A model generated the notes under the pieces. It worked only from the letters and a program-made list of their open reading frames with translations. It was not told the DNA's origin and ran no database searches. Source: Phycisphaerales bacterium (GTDB lineage Bacteria; Planctomycetota; Phycisphaerae; Sedimentisphaerales; UBA12454). From it: 64,000 nucleotides of DNA. Shown piece by piece: positions 1-9,778 of the stretch (position 1 is its first letter; every line of letters starts with the position of its first letter). The DNA lies in the NCBI GenBank assembly GCA_003142595.1, contig PLMU01000006.1:66840-130839 (forward strand). Direction: 5' to 3'. The position numbers were made by a program, and so were the translations under genes.

Positions 1-330
1 AACGGTTCGGAAATCGGCGGCGGAAGTATTCGTATTCATCAGCCCGAAATACAGGCCAAAGTTTTCGACCTGCTGAAAATCACAAGGCAGCAGGCGCAGG
101 ACCGGTTCGGCTTTTTCCTGCAGGCGCTGAAATTCGGAGCCCCGCCTCACGGCGGTATCGCATTCGGCCTGGACAGACTCGTAATGTTCCTGACCGGAAC
201 GGATAATATCCGGGACGTTATCGCATTTCCGAAAACTCAGAAAGGACAGTGCCTTCTCACGGAGGCGCCCAGCGGTGTTGACCAGTCTCAGCTCGATGAA
301 TTGAATCTCAGGGTCCAAACGCATCATTAA
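1..330 (+). CDS. aspS: Aspartyl-tRNA synthetase, C-terminal fragment (5' truncated by window edge)
   Basis: Frame 1 translation ...[56 protein letters not shown]... ending TAA at 328-330; class II aaRS motif 3 ([11 protein letters not shown]). Confidence 0.93.
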   Translation, partial: NGSEIGGGSIRIHQPEIQAKVFDLLKITRQQAQDRFGFFLQALKFGAPPHGGIAFGLDRLVMFLTGTDNIRDVIAFPKTQKGQCLLTEAPSGVDQSQLDELNLRVQTHH

Positions 331-379
331 ACCTGCTGCGGCTTTTGATTTCCTTCCTGCCGGTATTTGTGTATAATGA

Positions 380-1993
380 TTGACGATGAATAGCGCCGGG
401 AAAATATTAATAAATATTCTCACATATACACATCTGCGGCCAATATCGCTGGCCGGCAAATGCAGGCTCCTCTTCGGAATCGCAATTGTATTCGTTTTGA
501 TCCTCGCTCTGCTGACGCCGTATTTCTGGATGGGCAAACTGACGGAAAAGACACTAACCGATGCGGGCAGAGCAGTTGTTAATACGGTTTACGAAAGACA
601 TTTCAAGATAGGAAAAGCTTCTGAAAAAAGCCCGGTAATGCTGGACGAAAGCGGAGCAGTGAAACAGGCGCAATCGAGCAGAGTGAACTGGCTGCGGTTC
701 GATTTGCCGGCGCAAACCTGGAAAAAAAAGACGGATGCAACACTGACCAAGAGGATTGAGGAACTGCTGAAGCAGCAGGAGGGGACGAATGAAAATACCT
801 GGATGGACAAGGTCGGCGACAATGTCGAGACGACTTATATAAACATTGTGCGGGCAAACAAAAAATGCCTGACATGTCACAGCACGGAAGGTTCGGCCCC
901 GCCATTCAATAATTCAAAACCTGTCGGGGCTGTGATAGTGCAGATGCCGGGCAGGGAAATCAGCAGAACAATTATTATGAATCGGATTTGCGTTATTACC
1001 GCCGGTCTTATTGCCGGAGCAGGAGCGATTGTGGCGTTTTATATTATCGCCCAGCGAATTATTTTGAGCCCGATAAGACAGCTTCGGGCAATCGCGAATA
1101 ATGTTTCGCAGGGCAATCTCGATGTCCGCAGCGGAATAAAAACGAACGATGAATTCGAAAGACTCGGCGAAGCGCTTAACGCGATGCTTGACAGTCTCGT
1201 CCAGGGGCAGGAAAAACTCCGCGGAGCCAATAAACAGCTCGACGAGAAAATCACAGAACTTTCCGAAAGAAATATCGAACTTTTCAGGGCAAATAAACTC
1301 AAAGGCGAATTTCTGGCCAATATGTCTCACGAATTCCGCACGCCATTGAACGCGATACTCGGGTTTGCGGAAATTCTGAAGGAAAAACCGGTTGAAGACG
1401 CGGCAAAAAACAAACGATACGCCGAGAACATCATAAGCAGCGGGAAAAATCTTTTGACTATGATTAACGATTTGCTCGAAATGGCGAAAATGGAGGCCGG
1501 GAAAATAGAACTGCACCTGGAAAAGACAAGCATACAGGAACTGTGCAGCGGACTTGTAGCGTTCTTTTCGCCTCTTACTGAAAAACAGAAACTCAAGGTC
1601 CGCCTTACTGTCGATGAAAATATTCCATTGATAAAAACCGACGCGGGCAAGGTTCAGCAGATCTTGTATAATCTCCTGAGCAACGCGGTGAAGTTCACTC
1701 CGGAAAATGGCAAAATAGAGATAAAAGCTTATATGCCCGACGACCAAACAGTAAGATTGGCGGTGAGCGATACGGGGCAGGGAATCGCAGAGTCAGATAA
1801 AGAAAAAATCTTCGAAAAATTCCGCCAGGCCGACGGTTCGATTACAAGAAACCAGCCGGGAACAGGCCTGGGCCTTGCCATAAGCACTGAACTTGCCAAA
1901 CTGCTGTCCGGCAAAATCGGCCTTGAAAGCATCGAGGGCGAGGGAGCAACATTCTGGCTGGATTTGCCGATTATCAGAGCAGATGAAGCGTAA
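380..1993 (+). CDS. Membrane sensor histidine kinase with DUF3365/Tll0287-like sensor (CxxCH), HAMP, HisKA and HATPase domains; ORF track uses TTG at 380, ATG at 386 is a likely start
   Basis: NKKCLTCHS heme-c-type motif; HAMP region; FLANMSHEFRTPLNAILGFAEIL H-box; N-box LLSNAVKFTPENG; G-boxes DTGQGI and GTGLGLAIS. Confidence 0.88.
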   Translation: MTMNSAGKILINILTYTHLRPISLAGKCRLLFGIAIVFVLILALLTPYFWMGKLTEKTLTDAGRAVVNTVYERHFKIGKASEKSPVMLDESGAVKQAQSSRVNWLRFDLPAQTWKKKTDATLTKRIEELLKQQEGTNENTWMDKVGDNVETTYINIVRANKKCLTCHSTEGSAPPFNNSKPVGAVIVQMPGREISRTIIMNRICVITAGLIAGAGAIVAFYIIAQRIILSPIRQLRAIANNVSQGNLDVRSGIKTNDEFERLGEALNAMLDSLVQGQEKLRGANKQLDEKITELSERNIELFRANKLKGEFLANMSHEFRTPLNAILGFAEILKEKPVEDAAKNKRYAENIISSGKNLLTMINDLLEMAKMEAGKIELHLEKTSIQELCSGLVAFFSPLTEKQKLKVRLTVDENIPLIKTDAGKVQQILYNLLSNAVKFTPENGKIEIKAYMPDDQTVRLAVSDTGQGIAESDKEKIFEKFRQADGSITRNQPGTGLGLAISTELAKLLSGKIGLESIEGEGATFWLDLPIIRADEA

Positions 1994-4342
1994 ATGGTTG
2001 AGTCATCAACAAATAGCCTGTTTGACACATCAGACGACAAAAAAATCCAGTGCACCAATATCGCAGTTGTCGCAATCGATACCGGCGTTGACGATGTGTT
2101 CGACTACCTCCTGCCGGATAAACTTTTGCCGGTCCAATTGGGGCAGAGGCTCCAAGTTCCCTTCGGCAGGGCAAATAAACTTGTGCACGCTTTTTGCGTT
2201 GAAATTAAAGACGCTAAATCTTCCACTATTCCCCTGAAAAAACTTAAACTTGTAAAAAAAATAGTCGATAGTCACCCTTTGCTTGACGAAAGACTGTTGA
2301 AACTTGGAAAATGGGTTAGCGATTATTATGTTTGTCCGCTGGGAGAGGTATTAAGCGCTATGCTTCCTGCGGCGGTAAAAAAAGGGACAGGAGAAAAAAA
2401 ACTCAAATCGGTTTATCTCGCTCCCGGAGCAAGCGATTTTGAACAGCTTTTAACCGCCGTAAAAGGGAAAAAACAAAAGCAAATCGTTCAGGCACTGATT
2501 CAGTTAAATGCCGACAGTCCTGAAAAGGCAGTTGAAACTGAAAATCTTCTTGAGCAGGTTAATTCTGGTATTACGCCGTTAAAGGGACTTCTGAGGGCAG
2601 GTATTGTTAAGTTTACCAGCAAAGTTGTTTATAAGCAGCTTCCGGTAATTCCAAAGGGGCTTATATTAAAAACCGGAAACGTGGTTTTAAATGACGACCA
2701 GAACAAGGCACTTGACGAAATAACAAAGCGGATAGAAGCACAGAAATTTTCTGTAGTTCTTCTGCACGGCGTAACCGACAGCGGCAAGACAGAAGTTTAT
2801 ATCAGGGCGATAGAAAAAGTAATCGCCAAAGGCAAAAGTGCGATAGTTCTGCTGCCGGAAATTGCGCTTACCGCGCAGACGATTCAGCGGTTCAGCAGCA
2901 GATTTGTCGATATAGCGGTAATGCATTCGCAGCTTAACGCATCGCAGAGAAACGCGCAGTGGCAGAAAGTCAAAAGCACGTCGCCTATTGTAGTAATCGG
3001 TGCAAGAAGCGCGGTATTCGCTCCGGTATCGGATTTAGGCATTATTGTTGTCGATGAGGAACACGAGCCCAGCTATAAACAGGACACATCGCCGCGATAT
3101 AACGGGCGTGATGTTGCGGTGAAACTTGCGCAATTGACCGATGCGGTTTGCGTTTTGGGCAGCGCGACGCCTTCGCTTGAGACGCTGAGCAACTGCAGAA
3201 CAAAAAGCCATTTTGTAAAACTTTCACTGCCGAAACGGGTGCTTGACCTTCCAAAACCGCAGATGAAGATTGTCGATATGTCTTTGTGTAAGTTCGATAA
3301 TCGCGGCGTAAATCTGATAAGTCCCCAGCTCGAAGAAGCCATCAAACAGACGCTGAAAAACAAAGAACAGATAATTTTAATGCTTAATCGACGAGGATAC
3401 AGCAATTTTATTTTCTGCCCAAGCTGCCGATATACTTTAAAGTGCCGCAATTGCGATGTTACGCTGACGTTTCATAAATCCGAGAAACATCAATTGCAGC
3501 CGCGGCTGAAAGGCAGAATCGAGGGGGGCTTTGCGATATGTCATTACTGTCTTTCGCAGACGCTTGTTCCAACGAAATGTCCTCTGTGTGGTAAAAATGT
3601 TACGATGATTGGACTGGGGACACAGCGGCTTGAAGATGAGCTGAAGCAGAAAGTGCCGGGCGCGAATGTTGTCAGGGTTGACAGCGATTCGATGCAAAAG
3701 GAAGACTATTACCGCCTGCTGGGCGATTTCGACTCAGGCAAAATAGATATACTTGCCGGGACGCAAATCCTGGCAAAGGGTCTGCATTTTCCAAATGTTA
3801 CGCTTGTTGGGATAATCAGCGCGGATACTTCATTGCAGCTGCCTGATTTTCGCGCCAACGAGCGGACGTATCAGCTTATCTGTCAGGTTGCAGGCAGGGC
3901 AGGCAGAAGCAGCAAAGGCGGCAAAGTTTTTATCCAGACGTTTTTGCCGAATCAGCCTGCGATTAAATTCGCGGTTGATGACGATTTTGAAGGGTTTGTA
4001 AAGGAAGAACTCAAACACCGCCAGGCGTGTTTGCTTCCGCCGGCCGGTAGAATTGCTCTTGTCCGATTGCGAGATACCAAGTTTGAAAGGCTTTCCAGTG
4101 CGGCAGAGATTATCGCAGAGCAGATTGGAGGCATTATTTCAACCTGCGGACTTGATATAAAACTGACCGGTCCAATGCCGGCAGTAATCGCCAGGATTCA
4201 GCGATTCCACAGGATGCAGATAATATTGCAGGCCAAACAAGCCGGCCATCTGTCGGAACTTTTCAGCCGATTCCGCCGTCTCAAGCAGCCAAACTCATCC
4301 GTTGGGGTGCAGGTCGATGTCGACCCGGTAAATTTATTATAG
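1994..4342 (+). CDS. priA: Primosomal protein N' (replication restart helicase PriA)
   Basis: LLHGVTDSGKTEVY Walker A, DEEH, Cys-rich zinc region CPSCRYTLKCRNC...CHYC...CPLCG, QVAGRAGR motif VI. Confidence 0.95.
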   Translation: MVESSTNSLFDTSDDKKIQCTNIAVVAIDTGVDDVFDYLLPDKLLPVQLGQRLQVPFGRANKLVHAFCVEIKDAKSSTIPLKKLKLVKKIVDSHPLLDERLLKLGKWVSDYYVCPLGEVLSAMLPAAVKKGTGEKKLKSVYLAPGASDFEQLLTAVKGKKQKQIVQALIQLNADSPEKAVETENLLEQVNSGITPLKGLLRAGIVKFTSKVVYKQLPVIPKGLILKTGNVVLNDDQNKALDEITKRIEAQKFSVVLLHGVTDSGKTEVYIRAIEKVIAKGKSAIVLLPEIALTAQTIQRFSSRFVDIAVMHSQLNASQRNAQWQKVKSTSPIVVIGARSAVFAPVSDLGIIVVDEEHEPSYKQDTSPRYNGRDVAVKLAQLTDAVCVLGSATPSLETLSNCRTKSHFVKLSLPKRVLDLPKPQMKIVDMSLCKFDNRGVNLISPQLEEAIKQTLKNKEQIILMLNRRGYSNFIFCPSCRYTLKCRNCDVTLTFHKSEKHQLQPRLKGRIEGGFAICHYCLSQTLVPTKCPLCGKNVTMIGLGTQRLEDELKQKVPGANVVRVDSDSMQKEDYYRLLGDFDSGKIDILAGTQILAKGLHFPNVTLVGIISADTSLQLPDFRANERTYQLICQVAGRAGRSSKGGKVFIQTFLPNQPAIKFAVDDDFEGFVKEELKHRQACLLPPAGRIALVRLRDTKFERLSSAAEIIAEQIGGIISTCGLDIKLTGPMPAVIARIQRFHRMQIILQAKQAGHLSELFSRFRRLKQPNSSVGVQVDVDPVNLL

Positions 4343-4382
4343 GTTGCAAAAAGGAGAAAATTTTCGTAAAATAGCGTTTTCC

Positions 4383-4457
4383 CGGGGTGTAGCTCAGCTT
4401 GGCTAGAGCGCTTGGTTCGGGACCAAGAGGCCGTAGGTTCAAATCCTATCACCCCGA
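4383..4457 (+). tRNA. tRNA-Pro (CGG)
   Basis: Cloverleaf: CGGGGTG/CACCCCG acceptor, CTTGG-TTCGGGA-CCAAG anticodon arm, GTAGG-TTCAAAT-CCTAT T arm. Confidence 0.95.
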
Positions 4458-4496
4458 TTTTGGCCTGCCGATAACATTCGTTAAATTGGATTTCCC

Positions 4497-4525
4497 TTGA
4501 CTTGAATTGTCAATTTGGCTAAAAT
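4497..4525 (+). promoter_or_regulatory. Putative sigma70-type promoter upstream of the 4605 ORF
   Basis: TTGACT, 17-nt spacer, TAAAAT. Confidence 0.5.
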
Positions 4526-4604
4526 TGTTGCTGTCAGAGGAAGATTTAGTGTCCACAAGGATGTTTAATTCTTGTAAGTATCACAACCAATAAGGAGCGG
4601 AAAA

Positions 4605-4856
4605 ATGAAACTTGTTATAGGATTATTAATAGGTATTTTTGTAGTGTTTTTGTTTGGGATGGTAGACATTGGTGGAACCGGAACGTATCAAACCCAAATG
4701 AGCTATGACGGTAAAACAATCGCGGTTATGGATACCCGCACGGGAATGGTCAAAATATTCAACGTCCGGCCAGGCGATAATGTTTTGTCTTTTACCGACA
4801 AGGAAAGATTTTTAAACGATTATCAGCTTCAAAATAAAAGCGATTTGCTCAAATAA
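4605..4856 (+). CDS. Small protein with N-terminal TM/signal anchor, unknown function
   Basis: 83-aa ORF with hydrophobic N-terminus; RBS AAGGAG upstream (ataaggagcggaaaaATG). Confidence 0.65.
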   Translation: MKLVIGLLIGIFVVFLFGMVDIGGTGTYQTQMSYDGKTIAVMDTRTGMVKIFNVRPGDNVLSFTDKERFLNDYQLQNKSDLLK

Positions 4857-5042
4857 TATCGAGAAAAAACAGTCTTTCATTGATAGGTGTTTAGGCCGCA
4901 GGCTCTAATCTTTCTTCTCGATTTTAGTTGCATATCTGTGTCCCTAAAATTAATGGGGTTGATGGCTGCAATTTTTACTTTTTTAGGGTAAGAAATATAG
5001 TATAATGTTTCTTTCGTAAATTATGCAGATTCAGGAGTATAT

Positions 5043-6167
5043 ATGAATGTGAAGGTTCATCTTTCGCGGCCGGATGTAAACGAAGACGATATTAAAGCGG
5101 TAGTTGAGGTGCTTAAAACGCCAAACCTTTCGCTCGGGCCCAAAATACCGGAATTCGAAGAAAAATTAGCAAAATACATCGGCAGAAAATACGGCATAGC
5201 TGTAAATTCCGGCACAAGCGGGCTGTTTTTGTGTCTTCAAGCTCTTGGAATAGGTAAAGGCGATGAAGTGATAACGACGCCTTTTACTTTCATCGCAACG
5301 ACAAACAGTATTCTAATGGTCGATGCGAAACCTGTGTTTGTGGATATCGACCCGGTAAGCCTGAATATTGACCCGAAAAAAATCGAGGCGAAAATCACCT
5401 CAAAAACCAAGGCGATTATGCCGGTGGTTGTTTTCGGCAATCCTGTCGGACTCGATGAGGTCTGGAAGATTGCGAAAAAACATAAACTGCCTGTAATTGA
5501 AGACAGCTGCGAAGGACTTGGCTCTGAAATTAACGGCCAAAAAATCGGCAATTTCGGAACGATGAGCAATTTCGCTTTTTATCCCAACAAACAGATGACG
5601 ACCGGCGAAGGCGGAATGATTCTTACAGACGATGAAAAACTTGCAGATATATGCCAGGCACTTCGCAATCAGGGACGCGGTAAAGGCGGCGGGTGGCTTG
5701 CTCACGAAAGAGTCGGTTATAATTTCAGAATGAGCGATATCAACGCGGCTCTTGGAATAAGTCAGCTTGAAAGAATTGAACAGTTCGTTCAAAAGCGCCG
5801 AAAGGCTGCGGCTTTGTATCAGGAGCTTTTGGCCGGCGAGAATAGAATAATGGTGCCAAAAGAACCGGCTAACAGCAGAATGAGCTGGTTTGTGTTTGTC
5901 ATCAGGCTGAAAGAACCATACATTTCAAAACGGAACGATATTTTAAACGCTATGCTTGCCGAAGGAATCCAGGTGAGCAATTATTTTCCGCCGGTAACGC
6001 TGCAGCCGTTTATGGTCGAGAAATTCGGCTTTAAAGACGGCGATTTCCCGGTTACCGACAGTGTATGCAAATGCACGATAGCTCTGCCGTTTTATAATAA
6101 CCTGACGAAAGACGATGCGGCACTGGTATGCAAAATGCTTAAGAAATGCATGGATAAAGCGGTTTAG
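5043..6167 (+). CDS. DegT/DnrJ/EryC1/StrS family PLP aminotransferase
   Basis: NSGTSGLFLCLQALGIGKGDEVITTPFTF; EDSCEGLGS; FAFYPNKQMTTGEGGM (PLP lysine). Confidence 0.94.
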   Translation: MNVKVHLSRPDVNEDDIKAVVEVLKTPNLSLGPKIPEFEEKLAKYIGRKYGIAVNSGTSGLFLCLQALGIGKGDEVITTPFTFIATTNSILMVDAKPVFVDIDPVSLNIDPKKIEAKITSKTKAIMPVVVFGNPVGLDEVWKIAKKHKLPVIEDSCEGLGSEINGQKIGNFGTMSNFAFYPNKQMTTGEGGMILTDDEKLADICQALRNQGRGKGGGWLAHERVGYNFRMSDINAALGISQLERIEQFVQKRRKAAALYQELLAGENRIMVPKEPANSRMSWFVFVIRLKEPYISKRNDILNAMLAEGIQVSNYFPPVTLQPFMVEKFGFKDGDFPVTDSVCKCTIALPFYNNLTKDDAALVCKMLKKCMDKAV

Positions 6168-6169
6168 AA

Positions 6170-6721
6170 TTAGCCCTGGACAATCTCGAGCAGGGCGGCG
6201 TCGATTTCAAGGCAGGTTGCTTTGCCGAGAATATCGACTTGAAGAACAAGGCGAGTTTTGTTCTGCTCGCTAACGGCCAAACCTTCTATTCCCATAAGAG
6301 GCCCTGCGATGACTTTGCATAGCTGACCGGCTTTGATGTAGTTGTATGGGGCCAGAACTGCACCGCTTTGGAGGGCTCTTTCCATCGGCAGAAGTTCATC
6401 AATTAAATGCTGCTGGTTTTTTACCTCAAGAAGGCTTGCAACACGGTTAGTTTTCAGCACATCGAGCCTGTCCTCTTCGCTGCCGCAGAAAAAAACATAT
6501 CCGCTGAACAAAGGCAGCATAGAACGCATTACCCTGCGGCTTTTTTTGTAAACTTTTTCGGTCAGGGGTAAAAAATAACTTATGTTTTTCTTCTGCATCT
6601 GCCAGGCAAGAGCTTTTTCATTTCTGCTTTTGGTGTGCGCGACCCACCAGGTTCCCTGGAAGTCTTTAAGACTTGCGCCTGCAGGCCAGATTATCGGGGG
6701 ATTTTCTTCAGGTTTCAGCAT
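6170..6721 (-). CDS. NusG-family (NusG/RfaH/UpxY-like) transcription antitermination protein paralog
   Basis: WWVAHTKSRNEKALAWQMQKKNISYFLPL NGN-domain signature; C-terminal KOW-like GQLCKVIAGPLMGIEGLAV. Confidence 0.8.
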   Translation of the reverse strand: MLKPEENPPIIWPAGASLKDFQGTWWVAHTKSRNEKALAWQMQKKNISYFLPLTEKVYKKSRRVMRSMLPLFSGYVFFCGSEEDRLDVLKTNRVASLLEVKNQQHLIDELLPMERALQSGAVLAPYNYIKAGQLCKVIAGPLMGIEGLAVSEQNKTRLVLQVDILGKATCLEIDAALLEIVQG

Positions 6722-6769
6722 AAAGGTATTTTATTGGTATTTGCCTGGAATGTCAATAAAAGTTGGCAA

Positions 6770-7714
6770 TTATAATGTGGTAAGCAGGTATTCGGTTTTC
6801 TCGGCAAATTCCATATCGCCCTGAAATTCCGCAGACAACAGAATTGTTTGGCCTTTGGCAAAACTGACAGGCTCGGCATTATTCGAAATTATCTGTCCGC
6901 TGCCTTCGATGATTATAATAACTTTCATTATGCCTGCGGTGATATGATTTGTTGTGTCGGATTGCTGAGAAAATTTATCGACCTTAAAATATTCAGTATC
7001 GACAAGCCGGCCGGAGGTTTTTATGGTAAGCTCGTCAGGGTTCTGGTCGAAATGAATGCTTTCAAGAGCCTGGGCGATGTGAAGCTGACGGGGTTTGCCG
7101 TTTTGAAGCCTGTTATAATCGAAAACCCTGAATGTGGTCTCGGATGGCGTCTGAATTTCCGTAATTAAAATTCCTGCGCCGATGGCGTGAACGGTTCCTG
7201 CCGGCAGGAGATGGCACTGGCCTATTTTTACAGGGACTTTATTTAGAAGGTCGGCGCAAGTGCCGTTTTTTATGGATTGTTCAAATTGTTTTCTTGTTAT
7301 GCCTGGTTTTAAACCTTTGTAAATGAAAGAGTTAGGTTCGGCGTTTATTATATACCAGCATTCGGTTTTTGGAGAGTCGGTTTTGAGTTTTTTTATCGTT
7401 TGAGCGTCAGGATGAACCTGAACACTTAAATCGTCGGCGGCATCGATGAATTTAATAAGCAATCCGAAAGGCGGTTGGTAATTTTTTTTGCCGGTTATCT
7501 GCTGCGGATATTTTCGCAGAACATCTGAAATAGTTTGTCCGGTAAATTCACCGTTTATTATTATGGATTTATCGTTCGGCAAATCGGCAAGCTCCCAGCT
7601 TTCGCCGATTTTTTTATCGGCTGGACAGTCTTTGCCGAGGATAGTTCGAAGCTTATTTCCGCCCCAGATAAGTTCCTTATAAATGGGTTTGAATTTTAAA
7701 GGATAAAGATTCAT
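6770..7714 (-). CDS. manA: Type I mannose-6-phosphate isomerase
   Basis: ELIWGGNKLRTILGK; SVQVHPDA; KTECWYIINAEPNSFIYKGLKPG; LPAGTVHAIGAGILITEIQTPSETTFRVFDYNR. Confidence 0.9.
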   Translation of the reverse strand: MNLYPLKFKPIYKELIWGGNKLRTILGKDCPADKKIGESWELADLPNDKSIIINGEFTGQTISDVLRKYPQQITGKKNYQPPFGLLIKFIDAADDLSVQVHPDAQTIKKLKTDSPKTECWYIINAEPNSFIYKGLKPGITRKQFEQSIKNGTCADLLNKVPVKIGQCHLLPAGTVHAIGAGILITEIQTPSETTFRVFDYNRLQNGKPRQLHIAQALESIHFDQNPDELTIKTSGRLVDTEYFKVDKFSQQSDTTNHITAGIMKVIIIIEGSGQIISNNAEPVSFAKGQTILLSAEFQGDMEFAEKTEYLLTTL

Positions 7715-7721
7715 ATTTTAT

Positions 7722-8696
7722 TTATTTATGTTTCAGATAGTCTGTTATGCCTTCGGCTACAGCCTGGGCCAGACGTTTTTGCATATCGAAGTTTTTGAGC
7801 TGCTTTGCCTCCCAGTAATTTGAAAGGTATCCGATTTCAACCAAAACAGCGGGACATCTTGTGTGCGTAAGGACACGATAGTCGGCTTTTTTTATGCCGT
7901 TGCTGCTTATGCTGGTTTGTGCCATTCGATTATCTATTGCGTCGGCAAGTTTCGACGAAGACCATGAACCTGAACGTCCAACATAAATGGTAAAGCCGGT
8001 AAGGTTGCTCTTGGCCGATGAGTCAGCGTGAATGCTCACAAAAACATCGGCTTTTGCACGATTCGCAACGGCGGCTCGCTCTTCAAGCTCGATAAATTCG
8101 TCGCTGTTGCGAGTCATTATAACCCTGTGGCCTTTATCGCGTAATATTTGCGCAATCTGTTGAGCGACATCTAAATTGATGTCTTTTTCCTGAAATCCTT
8201 TAGCACTGGTTGTGCCGGGGTCTTTACCGCCGTGACCTGCGTCAATAACTATAGTTTTGCCGGTAAGCTCCCAGGGACTCTTTGTCGGCTGCTGTTGAGG
8301 GGCAAGCGGTGCAGCCTCTACAGCCGGTTTTTCTGCGACTGGTTTTGAAAGTTTGCTTTTTATCTCATCTTCTATAGAGGCACGAACCTGAAGGAGGTCG
8401 TCAACTTTTTTGGTTTTTCCCAGCGCACTAAGATAGTTATTGTTGACATAAACCTGATTCTGCTTCGGCAAAATTGTTACTGTATTGTATGTGTCGTTGA
8501 AGGTAATTTTATCATCGGTTACCTCCGACATAGACATGCCGACTTTTCCGGCAAGATAATAAATATTAACCATTTCCTCATTTTGCTGCAGGGAACCGGC
8601 GCTGCCTTTTTTCGCGGACTGCTGACAGCCTGCTGCGGCTAACATTAATAAAACAGATAATAAAATTGTCAGTAAAGCGGTTTTTTTCATTTTCAA
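7722..8696 (-). CDS. N-acetylmuramoyl-L-alanine amidase (Amidase_3), lipoprotein-like signal
   Basis: IVIDAGHGGKDPGTTSAKGFQEKDINLDVA; VSIHADS; VLVEIGYLSN; N-terminal LMLAAAGC lipobox. Confidence 0.92.
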   Translation of the reverse strand: MKMKKTALLTILLSVLLMLAAAGCQQSAKKGSAGSLQQNEEMVNIYYLAGKVGMSMSEVTDDKITFNDTYNTVTILPKQNQVYVNNNYLSALGKTKKVDDLLQVRASIEDEIKSKLSKPVAEKPAVEAAPLAPQQQPTKSPWELTGKTIVIDAGHGGKDPGTTSAKGFQEKDINLDVAQQIAQILRDKGHRVIMTRNSDEFIELEERAAVANRAKADVFVSIHADSSAKSNLTGFTIYVGRSGSWSSSKLADAIDNRMAQTSISSNGIKKADYRVLTHTRCPAVLVEIGYLSNYWEAKQLKNFDMQKRLAQAVAEGITDYLKHK

Positions 8697-8740
8697 TCCT
8701 TTTAAAAAGTAATTCCTGAACTATGATAAGGCCTGCACTC

Positions 8741-9775
8741 CTAAAATAAATCTGCGCCATCCTGTTGTTTTTTAGTTTTTAGCTTAATGCCGAGATGATT
8801 GCAAGCCTGTTCTGTGATTTCCCTTCCCCGATTTGTTCTGCGGACAAAACCTATCTGCAATAAATAAGGCTCGACAACGTCTTCAAGAGTATCTTTTTCC
8901 TCGCCAAGCGTTGCGGCAAGCGCCTCAATGCCCGCCGGCCCGCCGTTATAGACATTTGCCAGCGACCTCAAAAACGACCTGTCAAGCTCATCAAGGCCAA
9001 GCTCGTCAATCTGTTCCATTTTTAATGCGCTTGCGACTATATCTGTGGTCAATTTTCCTTTGCCTTTCACCTGCGCATAATCGCGAACCCTTTTTAAGAG
9101 CCTGTTCGCGATTCGAGGCGTGCCTCTGCTTCGCGAGGCGATAAGTTCGAGCGTGCCGTCCTGACAGGCCAGATTAAGCAGCTTCGCCGAGCGGACAAGT
9201 ATTTGAGCAAGCTCATTATTGTTGTAAAACTCCAGATGATACAGCATTCCGAACCTTCCCCGAAGTGGTGCGCTGAGCAAACCGGCCCGTGTCGTCGCGC
9301 CGATAAGTGTAAACCGCTTCAATGGAAAGTTTATCGTTTTGGCGTGCATGCCGCTATCGACCGTGAAATCGACGCGGAAATCCTCCATCGCAGGATAAAT
9401 AAATTCTTCGACAGGCGTGCTGAGTCGGTGAATTTCATCGATGAAAAGAATGTCGCCGGTATTTACATTGCTAAGAAGGCCCATTACGTCGCCTTGTTTG
9501 ACAAGTGCGGGGCCTGAAGTAGTTTTAATTCTCGAACCCATTTCGTTGGCAATGACGTGAGCAAGGGTCGTTTTTCCAAGGCCCGGCGGACCATAAAACA
9601 AAATATGCTCCAAAGGTTCGTTTCTTTTTTTGGCGGCTTCAATGGCGATGGAAAGTTTTTCTTTTACGCTTTGCTGTCCGACGCACTCGGCGAAAGTAGT
9701 CGGCCGCAGCGAAGCGTTGAAATTCTCTTCCTGCTCGTTCATCGAATCAGAGTCTAAAACCCTATCTATTGCCAT
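8741..9775 (-). CDS. ruvB: Holliday junction branch migration DNA helicase RuvB
   Basis: LRPTTFAECVGQQSVKEKL; FYGPPGLGKTTLAHVIANEM; GDILFIDEIHRL; VEPYLLQIGFVRRTNRGR. Confidence 0.98.
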   Translation of the reverse strand: MAIDRVLDSDSMNEQEENFNASLRPTTFAECVGQQSVKEKLSIAIEAAKKRNEPLEHILFYGPPGLGKTTLAHVIANEMGSRIKTTSGPALVKQGDVMGLLSNVNTGDILFIDEIHRLSTPVEEFIYPAMEDFRVDFTVDSGMHAKTINFPLKRFTLIGATTRAGLLSAPLRGRFGMLYHLEFYNNNELAQILVRSAKLLNLACQDGTLELIASRSRGTPRIANRLLKRVRDYAQVKGKGKLTTDIVASALKMEQIDELGLDELDRSFLRSLANVYNGGPAGIEALAATLGEEKDTLEDVVEPYLLQIGFVRRTNRGREITEQACNHLGIKLKTKKQQDGADLF

Positions 9776-9778
9776 CCT

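Noticed and set aside
914-1747. 277-aa ORF antisense to the histidine kinase gene
   Set aside because: Overlaps a clear kinase on the other strand; no recognisable domains.
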